Shown one piece after another: positions 4,952 to 5,404 of a stretch of 5,404 bases of DNA. The position numbers were made by a program, and so were the translations under genes. Positions within the stretch are counted from its first letter, which is position 1; every line of letters begins with the position of its first letter. The stretch is from Candidatus Faecivivens stercoravium (GTDB taxonomy: Bacteria; Bacillota; Clostridia; Oscillospirales; Ruminococcaceae), in contig DVHA01000197.1 of NCBI GenBank assembly GCA_018712425.1, positions 1 to 5,404 of the forward strand, in the 5' to 3' direction. A model generated the notes under the pieces. The model worked only from the letters and a program-made list of their open reading frames with translations, made no database searches and was not told the DNA's origin.

Positions 4952-5404
4952 ATGAAAAAGACCTTTAGAATTGCGGCAATCCTGGCGGCAATGGCTGTGA
5001 GCGCGTCGATGGTGCTCGCGGGCTGCAACAGCGGCGGCGGCTCCTCCACCACCTCTTCCGGCGGCACCGATTCCGGAGACTCCGGCTCCACCGAGACCTC
5101 GGCGGCTGCCGAACCCGGCGAACCCGGACGCCAGGGGGACTACTGGGTCAACGCCAACGGCGATCAGATCGACATCTCCGATCACGTTGACCTTGTCGTC
5201 TATACCTTCGCCGGCTCTTCGCCAAACGACGTCGATATGATCAACGAAGCGGCCAACGAGATCAACGAAGAGGCCATCAACGCTTCGGTCGACGTACAGG
5301 TTATGACCGACTGGTCGACCCGTTACAACCTCGCCCTTTCTTCCGGCGAAGCGATCGACCTCATCTGGTCGGCGATGTGGTTCCAGTACCAGCCTTACGC
5401 CTAC
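4952..5404 (+). CDS. Sugar ABC transporter substrate-binding lipoprotein (5' part)
   Basis: The first 151 residues are visible; the gene continues past the right edge, and members of this family usually run to 450-600 residues. A basic start and hydrophobic stretch end in a lipobox, LAGC at 22-25, so Cys25 would be lipidated and the protein anchored on the outer face of the membrane. Residues 26-65 are a flexible linker rich in Ser, Gly, Thr and Glu. The fold begins near 79 with VDLVVYTFAG, and the segment NLALSSGEAIDLIWSAMW (126-143) matches the conserved stretch of family 1 binding proteins that accompany LplB/YtcP permeases (LplA/YtcQ type). Its role is to capture the sugar and deliver it to the two upstream permeases. 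No ATPase gene is visible; a shared one elsewhere is likely. The start is fixed by the strong ribosome binding site and signal peptide. Confidence 0.92.
   Translation, partial: MKKTFRIAAILAAMAVSASMVLAGCNSGGGSSTTSSGGTDSGDSGSTETSAAAEPGEPGRQGDYWVNANGDQIDISDHVDLVVYTFAGSSPNDVDMINEAANEINEEAINASVDVQVMTDWSTRYNLALSSGEAIDLIWSAMWFQYQPYAY

Noticed and set aside
4977..5140. Low-complexity Ser/Gly/Thr stretch as a sign of frameshift or repeat expansion
   Set aside because: Such linkers after the lipidated cysteine are normal for clostridial binding lipoproteins, and the reading frame continues smoothly into the conserved fold.
4808..5185. Minus-strand frame of 125 codons opposite the binding-protein start
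   Set aside because: It runs through the palindromes and opposite the signal peptide and linker; its glycine/alanine-rich product is an antisense reflection of the Ser/Gly linker codons.

Overview
The window looks like chromosomal DNA from a GC-rich gut-type member of the Firmicutes, most likely class Clostridia (Oscillospiraceae/Ruminococcaceae-like). This is an inference. It rests on the strong purine-rich ribosome binding sites, the membrane-tethered AraC-type regulator paired with an LplB/YtcP-type sugar transporter, the GC-rich third codon positions, and intergenic palindromes with GTGAAATTT arms that resemble repeats I associate with that group. The species cannot be named from the sequence.

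Layout from left to right. Positions 1-208 hold no convincing gene but contain a run of short, evenly spaced hairpins just downstream of the regulator. Positions 209-2398 (minus strand) encode a 729-residue one-component regulator: two membrane segments bracketing an extracellular sensor, and a C-terminal AraC/XylS DNA-binding domain. Positions 2399-2718 are an AT-rich divergent control region with a good promoter candidate on each strand and several short repeats that could be operators. Positions 2719-3669 and 3688-4608 (plus strand) encode the two membrane permeases of a carbohydrate ABC importer (CUT1-type, LplB and YtcP/LplC families). Positions 4609-4951 are a 343-base gap inside the presumed operon, filled almost end to end with palindromes. 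Position 4952 starts the lipoprotein substrate-binding protein of the same importer, which runs off the right edge.

Together the genes form a familiar unit. The binding protein captures a sugar, probably an oligosaccharide or polysaccharide breakdown product, outside the cell. The two permeases form the channel, and an ATPase not encoded here, probably a shared MsmX-type protein, powers it. The divergent regulator probably senses the sugar, or the loaded binding protein, outside the membrane and controls the operon and possibly itself. No enzyme gene is present to reveal the substrate.

The protein-coding part is ordinary. The least explained material is the non-coding DNA: two hairpin ladders (28-112 and 4603-4917), one showing compensatory base changes between repeat copies, and the control region with its direct repeats. 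I did not find a clear new biological system.
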